From contig NZ_SELS01000005.1 of assembly GCF_004197395.1 (NCBI RefSeq), positions 124,001 through 188,000 on the forward strand: a DNA stretch of 64,000 bases, written 5' to 3'. Source of the stretch: Paraburkholderia sp. UYCP14C (GTDB taxonomy: Bacteria > Pseudomonadota > Gammaproteobacteria > Burkholderiales > Burkholderiaceae). A program made the translations under genes and the position numbers. The notes under the pieces were generated by a model. The model did no database searches. It saw nothing but the letters and a program-made list of their open reading frames with translations, and had not been told where the DNA came from. Of this stretch, positions 54,511-62,265 are shown one piece after another. Every line of letters begins with the position of its first letter. The first letter of the stretch is position 1.

Positions 54511-54912
54511 CTACTTGCCCGCGCCGCGCGACTCGACGCAACCCAGCACGAGCGTATCGCCCGATTTCGCGCCGGGACTCAGAGCCGCAGTATGAAAGTC
54601 CGCGTGATCGCAATGCCATTCGGCATGGAAGTCGCGTGGGCACGCCATCGTCGTGCCGCCTTTGTGTAGGCCCGGCAGCGGGTAATTGCAAGTCTCCCGT
54701 CCATTGCAATGACGCGCGAGCTCGCGAGTCAGATTGCCATTCGGCGCGCCGCAATTCGCGCCATAGGTGCCCGATACGATCGTGATCGCGCGCAGTTGCG
54801 CGTCGGCATTTGCAGACATCACGAATACGCCGCCTGCCAACGCCAGCGCAGCCCGAAGAATTCCACTGACGATAATGCGTCCGTGCCGCGAAGTTTCCAC
54901 CGGCTTCATCAC
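54511..54912 (-). CDS. Secreted cysteine-rich, SUEL-lectin-like protein
   Basis: 133 residues; the first residues include a signal-like segment ending VMSANADA. The mature part begins QLRAITIVSGTYGANCGAPN, then NLTRELARHCNGRETCNYPL and a late VLGCVESRG. The pattern TYGxNCGxPxGN...CxGRxxCxY is like galactose-binding SUEL-type lectin domains, with five or six cysteines able to form disulfides. I infer a periplasmic or secreted sugar-binding protein. Not firmly assigned. Confidence 0.72.
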   Translation of the reverse strand: MMKPVETSRHGRIIVSGILRAALALAGGVFVMSANADAQLRAITIVSGTYGANCGAPNGNLTRELARHCNGRETCNYPLPGLHKGGTTMACPRDFHAEWHCDHADFHTAALSPGAKSGDTLVLGCVESRGAGK

Positions 54913-55038
54913 TTTGCACCTCCGTTCCCGCTATAGGCGACGCTCAACCGAAACGCGCCGCCTCTACCAGGTATAGAAGAAAGAGCAAAGGACTACCACA
55001 CAAAATCCCATTCCCGCACGCGATAGCGGCAAAAGCCG

Positions 55039-55941
55039 TTATTCGAGCGCCTTGTCGTTCGGCGTCGCGTAAAGCTGCTTCAGCGACTCGCTCATCGGAA
55101 AATCGAAGCTGATGTTCTTCGGCGGCACCGGCTTCACGAACCAGCGGTCGTACATCGTGTGGATTTCCGGTCCTTTCATCGTCCGTTCGAGCGTGTCGTC
55201 GACGAGCTTTCTGAACTCGGGGTCGTCGCGGCGCATCATGAAGCCGTACGCTTCCGACGACTGCGGCGTGCCGGTGATGATCCAGTCCGACGGTTTCGCG
55301 GTCAGCGTGCGGGTACCGGCAAGCAATACGTCATCCATCATGTACGCGACGGCACGGCCGCTTTCGAGCGTGAGGCGCCCTTCGCCGTAATCCTTCGCGC
55401 TAATGATCTGCATGTTCATCTTCTTGTCTTCGTTCATCTTGCGCAGGATTCGCTCCGATGTCGTGCCCTGATTCGTCACGACCGTCTTGCCCGCGAGATC
55501 CGGAAAGTCCTTGATGCCCGAGTCCTTGCGCGTCAGAAGACGCGTCGTCGCGACGAAGAACGTGTCGCCGAACGTCACCTGGCTTTGGCGCGCGGCGAGA
55601 TTGGTCGTCACGCCGCATTCGAGATCGACGGTGCCGTTCTGGACGAGCGGAATGCGATTCTGCGAGGTCACCGGGATGAAGCGCACCTTCAGGTCCGGGC
55701 GCTTCGTTTTCGCCTTGACCGCATCGATGACCTTGTTGCACAGGTCCTGCGAAAAGCCGATCACCTCGTTGTTCGCATCGACGTACGAGAACGGCACCGA
55801 GGTCTCGCGATGGCCGATCGCGATCACGCCGCTTTGCTGGATCTTCGCGAGCGTGGACGCCGCGTCCTGCGCGAACGCGCCGGCACTCGCCGAGCTTGCC
55901 GCCACGATCACGGCAACAGCGGACCAATTCATCACTTGCAT
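55039..55941 (-). CDS. Amino-acid ABC-transporter solute-binding protein (glutamate/aspartate type)
   Basis: 300 residues from the ATG at 55941 (GGAGA upstream). Signal peptide ends SASAGAFA. Family-3 binding protein of the GltI type: GVIAIGHRETSVPFSYVD, NRIPLVQNGTVDLECGVTTN, and SERILRKMNEDKKMNMQIIS. It captures acidic amino acids in the periplasm for an ABC importer. No permease or ATPase gene lies beside it, so partners must be elsewhere. A striking dyad at 56003-56040 lies about 62 bases upstream, in its leader. Confidence 0.92.
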   Translation of the reverse strand: MQVMNWSAVAVIVAASSASAGAFAQDAASTLAKIQQSGVIAIGHRETSVPFSYVDANNEVIGFSQDLCNKVIDAVKAKTKRPDLKVRFIPVTSQNRIPLVQNGTVDLECGVTTNLAARQSQVTFGDTFFVATTRLLTRKDSGIKDFPDLAGKTVVTNQGTTSERILRKMNEDKKMNMQIISAKDYGEGRLTLESGRAVAYMMDDVLLAGTRTLTAKPSDWIITGTPQSSEAYGFMMRRDDPEFRKLVDDTLERTMKGPEIHTMYDRWFVKPVPPKNISFDFPMSESLKQLYATPNDKALE

Positions 55942-56002
55942 GGGTATCTCCAAAACGTGCGGCAGGTTGCTGATGGATGGCGGGCTGCCGTACCAGACGT
56001 CT

Positions 56003-56040
56003 ACATATGTTGCCATTAAAAAATTAATTGCAACATATGT
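56003..56040. promoter_or_regulatory. 38-bp AT-rich dyad upstream of the binding-protein gene
   Basis: Arms ACATATGTTGC (56003-56013) and GCAACATATGT (56030-56040) are perfect. Inside, ATTAA (56015-56019) pairs with TTAAT (56024-56028) around AAAA. In all 16 of 17 arm positions match. It may be an operator or an mRNA hairpin. Confidence 0.75.
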
Positions 56041-56201
56041 TAACCACCAAGAGTTGAAGCACCGCGCGGCGAGGTCTTCCGGTCCATAAAAGTCATCGCC
56101 GATCCGTACCGGACACCATTTTCAAAACCGTACAGGTACTGTACCGGGACCTGTCGCTAGAATGAGCTTCACCGTTTTCTGTTGGCGACACCGGAGCCCC
56201 C

Positions 56202-56825
56202 ATGTCTTTCGTCACTCTCAGCGCGCTGCCCGCCGGCATTCTGTTCGCGCTCGTCACCTCGATCACGCCCGGTCCGAACAATACGATGCTGCTCGCGTCG
56301 GGCGTCAATTTCGGCTTTCGCCGCACGCTGCCGCATCTGTCCGGCATCAGCGCCGGCGTGGTGCTGTTGATGCTGTCGGTCGGGGTCGGCCTCGGCGAGG
56401 CGTTCGTGCATTTCCCCGTGCTGTACACGGTGCTCGAAGTCGTCAGCGTTGCTTATCTGCTGTATCTGGCGTGGAAGATCGGCACGTCGGGCGAGCTGAA
56501 GCTCAGGAGCGGCGAGCGTCGCCCGATGCGCTTTCATGAGGCGATCGCGTTTCAGTGGGTCAATCCGAAGGCGTGGATGATGGTGCTGACCGCCGCGACG
56601 ACGATCCATCTGAGCAACAGCTTCGGCATGAACGCCGTTGCGATGGCCGCGGTGTTCTATGTAATCGGCTTCCCGTGCATCTGCGTGTGGGCCGGTTTCG
56701 GCACCGCGATGCGCGAGGTACTGTCGAACCCGAAGCGGCTGCGCGTCTTCAACATCGCGATGGCGCTGCTGCTGGTGGCGTCGCTGTATCCGATCGCGCT
56801 GAAGCTGTTGGGGCACGGCGGCTGA
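56202..56825 (+). CDS. LysE-family amino-acid exporter
   Basis: 207 residues with about six membrane segments and the LysE/RhtB signature near the start (LFALVTSITPGPNNTMLLAS), then GFRRTLPHLSGISAGVVLLM. Exports amino acids or homoserine lactone-like compounds from the cytoplasm. It lies divergently from the binding-protein gene and ends 21 bases before the convergent MocR gene. Confidence 0.93.
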   Translation: MSFVTLSALPAGILFALVTSITPGPNNTMLLASGVNFGFRRTLPHLSGISAGVVLLMLSVGVGLGEAFVHFPVLYTVLEVVSVAYLLYLAWKIGTSGELKLRSGERRPMRFHEAIAFQWVNPKAWMMVLTAATTIHLSNSFGMNAVAMAAVFYVIGFPCICVWAGFGTAMREVLSNPKRLRVFNIAMALLLVASLYPIALKLLGHGG

Positions 56826-56846
56826 GCAGCCAGCGCGCCGCGGCGT

Positions 56847-58262
56847 CTACCACGCCCCCTGCCCGACCCGCTCGACGAAGCGCCACAACGCGTCGTCGGT
56901 CGAATACGGCGCGTTGAAGCGGAACCACGCGCTCGGCGCGTCGTCGGGACGGAAATAGGAGCCCGGCGCGAGCCAGATGCCGTGCGCGAGCGCGGCGGTC
57001 GCCACCTCGGCCGCCCGCTCCGCTTCGATCGGCAGACGCGCCAGCATGAAGAGCCCCGCGCGCGGCCGGTGAAACACCTCGAGCCCGAGCGCGTCGAGCC
57101 GTTCTTCGAGCGCCACGTGGGCAAGCTTCAGCCGTTCGTTGACCGTCTCGACGTGGCGTGCGTAGCGCCCTTCCACCAGCACCTTGTCGACGATCCGCTC
57201 GATCGTTTCCGACGACGTCAGCCCCACCGCCATCTTCGTGCGCGCAAGTTCGCGCAGTACCGCCTGCTCGGCGACCACGTAGCCGCAGCGCAGCGCCGGC
57301 GTCACCGTCTTCGAAAAGCCGCCGACGTGCACCACGCGCTGCAGCCCTTCCATCGCCGCCAGCAGCGGCGCGCCGGCCGGCGCCAGTTCGCGGCTCACGT
57401 CGTCCTCGATCACCCAGATGCGCTCGCGCTCGGCGATCTGCAGCAAGCGGAACGCGGCCGACATGCCGAAGGTCGCGCCGGTCGGATTCTGCAGCGTGGT
57501 GTTGACGAAGATCGCCTTCGGCTTGTGACGCTCGACCAGCGTCGCGAGCACGTCCGTGTCGACACCGGCCGGCGTACGCGGCACGCCGTGCACGACCAGC
57601 CCGGCGAGCTTCAGGATCTGCAGCAGGTTGCAGTAGCCGGGATCCTCGACGATCACCGCATCGCCCGCACGCAGCAGCGTACGCACGATCAGATCGAGCC
57701 CCTGCGTCGCACCCTGCGTGAGCAACACGTTCGAGACGTCGACGGGTAGCCCGAGCCGGTCGAGCTGTTCGGCGATGCGCTCGCGCAGCGGCGCGAAACC
57801 GTACGGATGGCCGTAGTCGCCGAGGCGCGCCGCGGGCACCCGGCTCAACGCGCGCAGCGAGTGATGCAGGCCGCTCTCGTTGATCCATTCGCTCGGCAGC
57901 CAGCCGCAGCCGGCCTTGATCGGCACCGAGTGATCGGCGAACACATCGGACAGCAGCCACGTCGCGGTCAGGCTCGGCGGCGTCCAGTCGGCGACGGCCG
58001 CGCGCGTCGCCGGCGAGCGCGCCGCCACCCGATAGCCGGAGCCGCGCCGCGCGACCACGAGCCCCATCGACACGAGCCGGTTGTACGCCTCGGTCACCGT
58101 AAAGGTGCTCAGCGCGTGGCTTTGCGCAAGCTGCCGCACCGATGGCAGCAGCGCGCCCGCGCGCAGCGACTGCGCGTCGATCGCGCGCGCGAAGCCTTGC
58201 ACGACCTGTTCGACGAGCGTCGGCGCCGCGCGCCGGTCGCGTTGAAGGTCCAGTTCGATCAT
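56847..58262 (-). CDS. MocR-type regulator beside an omega-aminotransferase
   Basis: 471 residues from the ATG at 58262; the frame is open to 58367 but the family starts MIELDLQRD. N-terminal GntR winged helix (AGALLPSVRQLAQSHALSTF) and C-terminal aminotransferase-like domain with the PLP-lysine in VHVGGFSKTVTPALRCGY. PLP with an amino-acid ligand usually switches such regulators on. It is divergent from the aminotransferase at 58451, its probable target, 188 bases apart. Confidence 0.92.
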   Translation of the reverse strand: MIELDLQRDRRAAPTLVEQVVQGFARAIDAQSLRAGALLPSVRQLAQSHALSTFTVTEAYNRLVSMGLVVARRGSGYRVAARSPATRAAVADWTPPSLTATWLLSDVFADHSVPIKAGCGWLPSEWINESGLHHSLRALSRVPAARLGDYGHPYGFAPLRERIAEQLDRLGLPVDVSNVLLTQGATQGLDLIVRTLLRAGDAVIVEDPGYCNLLQILKLAGLVVHGVPRTPAGVDTDVLATLVERHKPKAIFVNTTLQNPTGATFGMSAAFRLLQIAERERIWVIEDDVSRELAPAGAPLLAAMEGLQRVVHVGGFSKTVTPALRCGYVVAEQAVLRELARTKMAVGLTSSETIERIVDKVLVEGRYARHVETVNERLKLAHVALEERLDALGLEVFHRPRAGLFMLARLPIEAERAAEVATAALAHGIWLAPGSYFRPDDAPSAWFRFNAPYSTDDALWRFVERVGQGAW

Positions 58263-58450
58263 GTTGTCGGGCGAAAAACCAGCGGCAAAAAGGCGGATCG
58301 CGGACCGCCCGCCCACCGGAACAGTTCGCGCGAATCCGCCAGCACAGTTAACACCACACTTCGTCAACTGTTTATGCCGCCATTAAACCGCGGACGCTAC
58401 AGTTTGGCTACGCTCAACGCTCCATCCCACGCCCACTTCGAGGAAATGCC

Positions 58451-59779
58451 ATGACTTCGCGCCCCGTCATCGACGATCTGTCGTCGTTCTGGATGCCCTT
58501 CACCGCCAATCGCCAGTTCAAGGCCGCGCCGCGCCTGCTGGAATCGGCCAAGGGCTTGTACTACCGAAGCACCGACGGGCGTGAGATTCTCGACGGCTGC
58601 GCCGGGCTGTGGTGCGTGAACGCCGGCCATGGCCGCGATGAAATCGTCGCCGCGATCACCCAGCAGCTATCGACGCTCGACTTCGCGCCGACCTTCCAGA
58701 TGGGCCACCCGCTCGCGTTCGAAGCGGCGACGAAAGTTGCCGAGCTGATGCCGGAAGGGCTCGACCGCATCTTCTTCACGAACTCGGGCTCCGAATCGGT
58801 CGACACCGCGCTGAAAATCGCGCTCGCCTACCATCGCGCGCGCGGCGAAGGTCAGCGCACGCGTCTGATCGGCCGCGAGCGCGGCTATCACGGCGTCGGC
58901 TTCGGCGGCATTTCGGTCGGCGGCATCGCGCCGAATCGCAAGACGTTTTCGGGCGCGCTGTTGCCGGCGGTCGATCATCTGCCGCACACGCACAACCTCG
59001 AACACAATGCGTTCTCGAAGGGCCAGCCCGCATGGGGCGCGCACCTGGCCGAGGATCTGGAGCGCATCGTCGCGCTGCACGACGCTTCGACGATCGCCGC
59101 GGTGATCGTCGAACCGGTGGCCGGCTCGACCGGCGTGCTGATTCCGCCGCAAGGCTATCTGCAGAAGCTGCGCGAGATCTGCACGAAGCACGGCATCCTG
59201 CTGATCTTCGACGAGGTGATCACGGGCTTCGGCCGCGTCGGCAAGGCGACCGCCAGCGAGTACTTCGGCGTCACGCCGGACCTGATCACGATGGCGAAGG
59301 CGATCAACAACGCGGCGATTCCGATGGGCGCGGTCGCGGCGAGCCGCACCATCCACGACACGGTCGTCGGCAACGGCGCGCCGGGCGCGATCGAGCTGTT
59401 CCACGGCTACACCTACTCGGCGCATCCGGCCGCTGCCGCGGCCGCGATCGCGACGCTCGATCTGTACCGCCGCGAGCAGCTGTTCGAGCGCGCGGCCAGC
59501 CTCGCCCCGACGTTCGAAGCCGCCGCGCATGGGCTGCGCGGCGCGAAGCACGTGAAGGACGTGCGCAACCTCGGCCTCGTCGCAGGCATCGAACTCGAAT
59601 CGCGCGACGGTGCACCCGGTGCGCGCGCTTACGAGGCGTTCGTCAAATGCTTCGAGGCGGGCGTGCTGATCCGCTTCACCGGCGACATCCTCGCGTTCTC
59701 GCCGCCGCTGATCATCGACGAAGAGCAGATCGCGCGGCTGTTCCGTACGGTTGGCGACGTGCTGGCGACGGTGCAATAA
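58451..59779 (+). CDS. Class III omega-aminotransferase (beta-alanine:pyruvate type)
   Basis: 442 residues. Start MTSRPVIDDLSSFWMPFTAN. Motifs of the class III PLP fold: GLWCVNAGHGRDEIVAAITQ, FFTNSGSESVDTALKIALAY, LLIFDEVITGFGRVGKATAS, with the Schiff-base lysine in DLITMAKAINNAAIPMGA. The overall pattern is that of omega-amino acid:pyruvate aminotransferases, which move the amino group of beta-alanine or similar omega-amino acids onto pyruvate. Ribosome binding site GAGGA is about 6 bases upstream. Probably controlled by the divergent MocR protein. Confidence 0.93.
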   Translation: MTSRPVIDDLSSFWMPFTANRQFKAAPRLLESAKGLYYRSTDGREILDGCAGLWCVNAGHGRDEIVAAITQQLSTLDFAPTFQMGHPLAFEAATKVAELMPEGLDRIFFTNSGSESVDTALKIALAYHRARGEGQRTRLIGRERGYHGVGFGGISVGGIAPNRKTFSGALLPAVDHLPHTHNLEHNAFSKGQPAWGAHLAEDLERIVALHDASTIAAVIVEPVAGSTGVLIPPQGYLQKLREICTKHGILLIFDEVITGFGRVGKATASEYFGVTPDLITMAKAINNAAIPMGAVAASRTIHDTVVGNGAPGAIELFHGYTYSAHPAAAAAAIATLDLYRREQLFERAASLAPTFEAAAHGLRGAKHVKDVRNLGLVAGIELESRDGAPGARAYEAFVKCFEAGVLIRFTGDILAFSPPLIIDEEQIARLFRTVGDVLATVQ

Positions 59780-59803
59780 GCAGGCGCGCCACCAGGCGAC
59801 AAC

Positions 59804-59844
59804 AAAAGAGCGGCGGCACGCGCATGCGTGCCGCCGCTCTTTTT
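59804..59844. terminator. Bidirectional terminator after the aminotransferase
   Basis: 14-bp stem GAGCGGCGGCACGC (59808-59821) / GCGTGCCGCCGCTC (59826-59839). A-run at 59804-59807 on the left and T-run 59840-59844 on the right, so it serves both the aminotransferase (plus) and the Lys/Ala-rich gene (minus). Confidence 0.93.
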
Positions 59845-59872
59845 CATTGCTGCCGCTTTGCAAGTCCCAAGC

Positions 59873-60397
59873 TCAGTGATGAGCTCGCGCCGCCCGCGTC
59901 TGCGCGGCCTTTTTCGCGGCAGCGGAGCGTCCAGCCGCGCCCTTCGTCGCCGCGGCCTTTTTGGCTGCGGCGGAGCGGCTCGCGGCGGGTCGCCTGGCCG
60001 CCGCCGACTTCGCCTGCTTCGACATCGCCGCCGACGACGCCCCGGCCTTGCTCTCGCGCTTGAGCACGCTCTCCGACACGCGCGAGCGTTTCGCGCTCGA
60101 CTCCGTGCTCGCGCTCTTCTTCGCGGCGCCGACCTGCTTGCGCGCCGCGCTGTCCTTCTGCGCTTTCTTGCGGGTCGCCTCGCTCGTGGTGCCCTTCTTC
60201 GGCGGCTTCAGGTCGACGCCCGCGCGGCGCGCCTCGGACAGCCCGATCGCGATCGCCTGCTTCGCCGAGCGCACGCCGTGCTTGCCGGCGCGGACCTTGT
60301 CCACCTGTTCCTTGACGAACTCTCCCGCTTGAGTACTCGCTGATTTGCCGGCACGTTTATCGGCCGCGGCACGCTTCAAGGTTTTCTGCTCTGGCAT
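59873..60397 (-). CDS. Lys/Ala-rich histone-H1-like protein
   Basis: 174 residues. Residues about 1-70 resemble a short folded part (GEFVKEQVDKVRAGKHGVRS, AIGLSEARRAGVDL, the DUF6496-like pattern). The rest is a repetitive basic tail (AAAKKAAATKGAAG, KAAQTRAARAHH). GGAG lies about 7 bases before the ATG. Expected to bind DNA and compact the chromosome, like the extended HU at 8161, although the two are not homologous apart from tail composition. Confidence 0.85.
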   Translation of the reverse strand: MPEQKTLKRAAADKRAGKSASTQAGEFVKEQVDKVRAGKHGVRSAKQAIAIGLSEARRAGVDLKPPKKGTTSEATRKKAQKDSAARKQVGAAKKSASTESSAKRSRVSESVLKRESKAGASSAAMSKQAKSAAARRPAASRSAAAKKAAATKGAAGRSAAAKKAAQTRAARAHH

Positions 60398-60592
60398 GAC
60401 GGTTCTCCGGTTGTGGGTATGGCTCTATCGTTCAGCAACGAGCGTGCCGGAGTACTCCTCCGCAACGAGGTCGGGCGGCAGTCGCGCGGCGGGACTCGCG
60501 TGCGTCGGCGGGACGGCGTATGGTTGTGGACATGAGACGGGAATAGGCGCTGAAGCGCTAACTCAAATCGACCGCCTTGCATGGAGACAGCC

Positions 60593-60844
60593 ATGAAGAT
60601 CGCTACCGTTCGCGCTGGCACACATATCGAGGGCGTGCACTGGATCGCCGAGTACGTCGAAGACGTCCACGAAATTCGCGTGTTTCGCGAGGGGCAGGAA
60701 GTGGACGTGCACAATGCGCCGTCCACACTGTTCGGCGACGAAGAAAACGCCGGTTCGAAAAACACCGCCGATCATCGCGCGATGGAAGCGGCCGTGCTCG
60801 CTTATCTGAGGCGCTTCGTCACGGAGCACGACGCGGAAGAGTAG
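60593..60844 (+). CDS. Small hypothetical protein
   Basis: 83 residues from the ATG at 60593 with GGAG upstream; an in-frame ATG 12 bases earlier is less likely. MKIATVRAGTHIEGVHWIAE, then acidic, with a C-terminal helix. No family recognised. It stands alone. Confidence 0.65.
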   Translation: MKIATVRAGTHIEGVHWIAEYVEDVHEIRVFREGQEVDVHNAPSTLFGDEENAGSKNTADHRAMEAAVLAYLRRFVTEHDAEE

Positions 60845-60953
60845 TTTTCGCCCGCGGCAACCTTCATTTTCACAGGTCGCCGCGAGCGCACAGGCATCAG
60901 GATTCACCCAGCCATCGCGCGGCAGTCACGACCGACCGCCGCGCGCCACGCCT

Positions 60954-62162
60954 TCAATCCGCCGGCCGCAGCTTCTTCACCTCGGCATCCGATGGCTGCA
61001 CGCTCGCGCCATCCACGTAGCGGTACGACGTCATCACGCCCTTGCCGTCCTTCACACCGGTCACGCCGACATACGCGCCCATCGTCGACTGATTGTCCTG
61101 CGCGCGGTACATGATCGGCCCGAACGGCGTCTGCACGTTGAGCCCCTTGAACGCGGCGGCGAGTTTGTCGGGATCGGTCGAACCCGCCTTCTTGATCCCG
61201 TCCGCGATCGACATCAGCGCCGAATAGCCGACCACCGAGCCAAGCCTCGGATAGTCGTGATACTTGGCCTGATACGCATCGACGAACTGCTTGTTCGCGG
61301 CCGTATCGAGCGAATACCACGGATAGCCGGTCACGATCCAGCCGGTCGGCGCTTCGGCGCCAAGCGGATCGAGGTAGTCGGGCTCGCCGGTCAGCAGCGA
61401 CACCACCGCGCGATCCTTGAAGAGCCCGCGCGTATTGCCCTCGCGCACGAACTTGCCGAGGTCGGCGCCGAACAGCACGTTGAAGATCGCGTCGGGCTTC
61501 GCGTCGGCGATCGCCTGGGTCACGGCGCCCGCGTCGACGTTGCCGAGCGGCGTCGCCTGTTCGACCACGAACTGCACGTCCGGCTGCGCGGCCGTCAGCA
61601 GCTTCTTGAAGGTCGCCACCGCCGATTGCCCGTACTCGTAGTTCGGGTAGACGATCGCCCAGCGCTTCTTCTTCAGCTTCGCGGCTTCGGGCACCAGCAT
61701 CGCGACCTGCATGTAGGTCGAAGGACGCAGACGGTACGTGTATTTGTTGCCGTCGGCCCAGACGATCTTGTCGGTCAGCGGTTCGGCGGCGAGGAAGAAG
61801 ATCTTCTTCTGCTTCGCGAAATCGGCGAGCGCGAGACCGGTGTTCGACAGGAAGCCGCCGAACAGCAGTTGCACCTGCTCGCGCGCGATCAGCTCCTGGG
61901 CGACGCGGATCGTGTCGCCGGGGTTGCCGCCGTCGTCGCGCGACACCACTTCGAGCTGCTTGCCCAGCACGCCGCCCGCCGCGTTCACCTGCTCGAGCGC
62001 GAGATTCCAGCCTTGCTTGTAAGGCCCGAGAAAGGCGGGCTGTGCCTTGTAGCTATTGATCTCGCCGATCTTGATGGTTTGCTGTGCGCTCGCGCTCAGG
62101 GCGGCGAACGAGCACACGGTCGACACCATGAGGCGAGAGATCCATCCTGCGCGCGTGGTCAT
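60954..62162 (-). CDS. Branched-chain amino-acid-type ABC solute-binding protein
   Basis: 402 residues. Signal peptide ends SALSASAQ before QTIKIGEINSYKAQPAFLGP. Type 1 periplasmic binding fold as in LivJ/UrtA: AQELIAREQVQLLFGGFLSN, YPNYEYGQSAVATFKKLL. It captures an amino acid, urea or small acid for an ABC importer. No permease genes are adjacent. It starts about 100 bases past the molybdenum-hydroxylase gene and might feed its pathway. Confidence 0.9.
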   Translation of the reverse strand: MTTRAGWISRLMVSTVCSFAALSASAQQTIKIGEINSYKAQPAFLGPYKQGWNLALEQVNAAGGVLGKQLEVVSRDDGGNPGDTIRVAQELIAREQVQLLFGGFLSNTGLALADFAKQKKIFFLAAEPLTDKIVWADGNKYTYRLRPSTYMQVAMLVPEAAKLKKKRWAIVYPNYEYGQSAVATFKKLLTAAQPDVQFVVEQATPLGNVDAGAVTQAIADAKPDAIFNVLFGADLGKFVREGNTRGLFKDRAVVSLLTGEPDYLDPLGAEAPTGWIVTGYPWYSLDTAANKQFVDAYQAKYHDYPRLGSVVGYSALMSIADGIKKAGSTDPDKLAAAFKGLNVQTPFGPIMYRAQDNQSTMGAYVGVTGVKDGKGVMTSYRYVDGASVQPSDAEVKKLRPAD

Positions 62163-62265
62163 GCGTTTCTCCGTTTTCTGAAGGAATGGTGGTTTTTGTC
62201 AGACGTGCGAACGTGTGGGCGTGCAAGCGCGCGGCCATGTGGATCTGCGAACGGTGACCGGCGGC

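Noticed and set aside
60916-60945. 8-bp GC-rich hairpin after the LivJ-type gene
   Set aside because: No T-tract and such GC dyads are common by chance at this base composition.
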